From Promethearchaeota archaeon (lineage in GTDB: Archaea; Asgardarchaeota; Lokiarchaeia; Sigynarchaeales; SOKP01): a DNA stretch of 6,372 nt. Where the stretch lies: positions 1 through 6,372 of the forward strand of contig JAEOUI010000452.1 in the NCBI GenBank assembly GCA_016839425.1. Direction: 5' to 3'. The translations under genes and the position numbers were made by a program. Each line of letters opens with the position of its first letter. Position 1 is the stretch's first letter. This document shows positions 4,796-6,372 of this stretch, in pieces. The notes beneath the pieces are model-generated. The model searched no databases and was not told the origin of the DNA. It saw only the letters and a list, made by a program, of their open reading frames with translations.

Positions 4796-6372
4796 TTATC
4801 TCCTGTCAATATTTACGCCTCTTAATTTCAATTTTTGGAAGACTAATCCTTTCTCGTCGATATCATTTCCTTTCAAGCTAAGACAAGAAAGGTTTGGGAA
4901 GTTTAAAATCGTTGGAGGCAATTCCGTTATATTATTATTCTTTACATGTAAGGATTGGAGCGAAGTACATTTTAAAATCGATTCTGGAAAGCGTTCAAAC
5001 TCGTTATCGTTTAATTCAACTGATTTAAGGTTCTTTAAATTCCTTATTGAATCCGGGAGAAAAGATAATTTATTTTTTTCCACCCTTAAGGATTGGAGAG
5101 ATGTCAGGTTTCCAATTGAATCCGGAAGAGAAGATAATTTATTGGAATTTAAACTTAGATATTGGAGGGAATTTAGATTGCCGATTGAATCTGGAAGGGT
5201 CGTTAATTTATTTGATTCCAATCCTAAATGGCGAAGAGATGTTAGATTTCCAATCGAATCGGGAATCTCGTTTATCTTATTGGAAGATAGATATAGGGTT
5301 TTCAGGGTCTTTAATTGGCCAATAAAATTGGGAACTGATTTAATGTAATTTCCCGAAAAATATATAGTATTGAGCGATTTCAAGTTTTCAATGCATTCGG
5401 GAATGTGTGTGAATTGATTACATCTCCAATCACTTGGGCATGGGTTTTCTCCGAAGTTTAATTTTTTTAAAGCTGTTAAATTATTGAAAGAATCGGGTAA
5501 TTCTGAAATTTGATTATTATGTACGTCCAAGTCCTCAAGAAATAAAAGCTCGCCGATAGCATGGGGTAATTCCTCGATTTCGTTATCCCATAAGTGGAGA
5601 ACCCTTAGCTTTTTAAGTTGAGATATTTCTTTTGGTATTTTTTTTATGTAATGGTTAGGCAAATATAATTCTTCAAGACGAAATAAAGAACATATTTCTA
5701 TTGGAATATTTTTCAGGACTTTTGAATCTTCTTCCCAGGAAAGACGGAGATCCGTGATGTGACCCTCTCCGTCAATTTTATAGTGATTGTATGCTTCAGT
5801 ATTGTGCCACAAGGACTCTTTTTGTTGGACCTTTATAAATCTATAATTACCAATATTTAAATCTTCTAATAAAATTAATACCTTGGCTTCTTCTTGAACA
5901 ACTCCTTGATTTTCATAATCTAATTCCTTTCTTCTCAACTCTTCAAACTTTTCCTGTCCAAATTGAGGTGGGGTAAGATAATCCATGTTTAATAAGGGCA
6001 TGAAACCAACTCCACAGATGGGACACTTGTTAAAAAAATTCATGTCAGTTTTTACATTAGTACTAGAACAAATTCTACATTTTCTGGGATCTCTCCCGAC
6101 TCTTTGATTTAGATAATGCAATGGGTACTTTCCAATGTCAGCATTAAACATGGTCAAGCAATCCATGCACATGCAAAAATGATTAAATCCCGTTTTTTCT
6201 GGTTTAAATTCAAAATCTATAACAGTATTAGCATAATCTCTATTCTTAAAAATTTTACCAATTTCTTCTTCATATTCGCTATAGAAAGCTCTTGGAACAC
6301 CATCATCAAGAGTCCCAGATTTACCATATCTTATCCTCTTTCCTGTCCTATCGAAATAATAATTATAACCTA
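4796..6372 (-). CDS. Cysteine-rich (probable zinc-binding) LRR protein, 5' end outside window
   Basis: A methionine at 6172 could be taken as the start (458 residues), but the frame stays open for 66 more codons to the window edge. Those codons look fully coding (for example YYFDRTGKRIRYG, VPRAFYSEYEEEIGKIF, TVIDFEFKPEK) and hold no ATG, GTG or TTG, so the gene starts beyond the window. Numbered from that methionine, cysteines fall at -1, 2 and 5 (CMCMDC), 32/35 (CRIC) and 50/53 (CPIC), a probable zinc-ribbon-like cluster. A charged helical stretch (about 70-110) follows, then a divergent cap repeat (about 136-162), 11 LRRs (163-424) and a C-terminal cap ending NIDRR. It would bind proteins through the solenoid, with the zinc part binding protein or nucleic acid. 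No signal peptide or membrane segment is visible. The array resembles that of the convergent LRR gene, but the N-terminal parts are unrelated. Confidence 0.9.
   Translation of the reverse strand, partial: GYNYYFDRTGKRIRYGKSGTLDDGVPRAFYSEYEEEIGKIFKNRDYANTVIDFEFKPEKTGFNHFCMCMDCLTMFNADIGKYPLHYLNQRVGRDPRKCRICSSTNVKTDMNFFNKCPICGVGFMPLLNMDYLTPPQFGQEKFEELRRKELDYENQGVVQEEAKVLILLEDLNIGNYRFIKVQQKESLWHNTEAYNHYKIDGEGHITDLRLSWEEDSKVLKNIPIEICSLFRLEELYLPNHYIKKIPKEISQLKKLRVLHLWDNEIEELPHAIGELLFLEDLDVHNNQISELPDSFNNLTALKKLNFGENPCPSDWRCNQFTHIPECIENLKSLNTIYFSGNYIKSVPNFIGQLKTLKTLYLSSNKINEIPDSIGNLTSLRHLGLESNKLTTLPDSIGNLNSLQYLSLNSNKLSSLPDSIGNLTSLQSLRVEKNKLSFLPDSIRNLKNLKSVELNDNEFERFPESILKCTSLQSLHVKNNNITELPPTILNFPNLSCLSLKGNDIDEKGLVFQKLKLRGVNIDRR
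4901..5686 (-). repeat. LRR-coding array, 11 units, one with a 9-residue insertion
   Basis: Ten of the 11 repeats are exactly 23 residues (69 bases) with consensus LxSLxxLxLxxNKLxxLPDSIGN. The fourth is 32 residues. Units near 5050-5260 are similar at the base level at 69-base offsets (for example ATTGAATCCGGAAGAG at 5116 and its relative at 5185), which suggests that the middle of the array duplicated most recently. Confidence 0.85.
6014..6175 (-). other. Cysteine cluster: CxCxxC, CxxC, CxxC
   Basis: Seven cysteines occur in about 54 residues, in three knuckle-like groups separated by 26 and 14 residues. Four to six of them could coordinate one or two zinc ions in a zinc-ribbon or treble-clef-like fold. 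The first cysteine lies just upstream of the methionine at 6172, and a histidine two residues before it could also take part. Confidence 0.65.

Noticed and set aside
5047..5348. Two overlapping plus-strand open frames of 68-92 codons
   Set aside because: They are antisense to the LRR array of the minus-strand gene. Their internal periodicity follows the 69-base repeats, and their translations resemble no protein.
1..6372. Leptospira or another LRR-rich bacterium as source
   Set aside because: The repeats are similar in kind, but TATA-like promoters, lack of Shine-Dalgarno sites and the N-terminal LRR module favour an Asgard-type archaeon. This remains unproven without a search.

Overview
The window is AT-rich and holds five protein-coding genes. 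Two of them run off the window ends, and I see no rRNA, tRNA, CRISPR array or insertion sequence. The best-supported source is an archaeon, probably of the Asgard/Lokiarchaeia type. Where promoters can be guessed they are archaeal (A/T-rich TATA boxes about 25-50 bases before short leaders, no strong Shine-Dalgarno). The long 23-residue LRR arrays, the 40-residue TPRs and the N-terminal module of the large LRR protein resemble Lokiarchaeal proteins as I remember them. This taxonomic call is inference; a LRR-rich bacterium such as Leptospira is a weaker alternative.

Layout. (1) 1-469, plus strand: the C-terminal end of a TPR protein whose start lies before the window. (2) 528-2078, minus strand, convergent with it: a 516-residue protein with an N-terminal nucleoside phosphorylase/nucleosidase (PNP/MTAN-like) domain, a linker, and two tandem copies of a beta-rich module of about 95 residues. 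(3) 2079-2292: a very AT-rich divergent intergenic region with a candidate TATA box and a perfect-arm dyad. (4) 2293-2625, plus strand: a staphylococcal-nuclease-type (SNase) domain whose first strand and metal-binding Asp lie upstream of the only usable ATG, so its 5' end appears lost or misread. (5) 2721-4742, plus strand: a 673-residue LRR protein with a 190-residue N-terminal module and exactly 20 uninterrupted 23-residue repeats. (6) 4796-6372, minus strand, convergent with it across 53 bases: a second LRR protein with a cysteine-rich, probably zinc-binding N-terminal part and 11 repeats. Its reading frame stays open to the window edge, so the gene begins outside.

How the genes may work together. 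Three of the five are repeat-scaffold proteins (TPR, LRR, LRR) suited to protein-protein recognition, and two are predicted enzymes acting on nucleosides/nucleotides or nucleic acids. The orientations (convergent, divergent, convergent) argue against a single operon; only the nuclease and the large LRR gene are co-directional, and the LRR gene seems to have its own promoter. The most interesting gene is the PNP-domain protein: its architecture, a nucleosidase fused to tandem putative recognition modules, recalls PNP effectors of immune systems, some of which are known to cleave ATP (Detocs and relatives). A defence role here is a hypothesis, not something the sequence proves.
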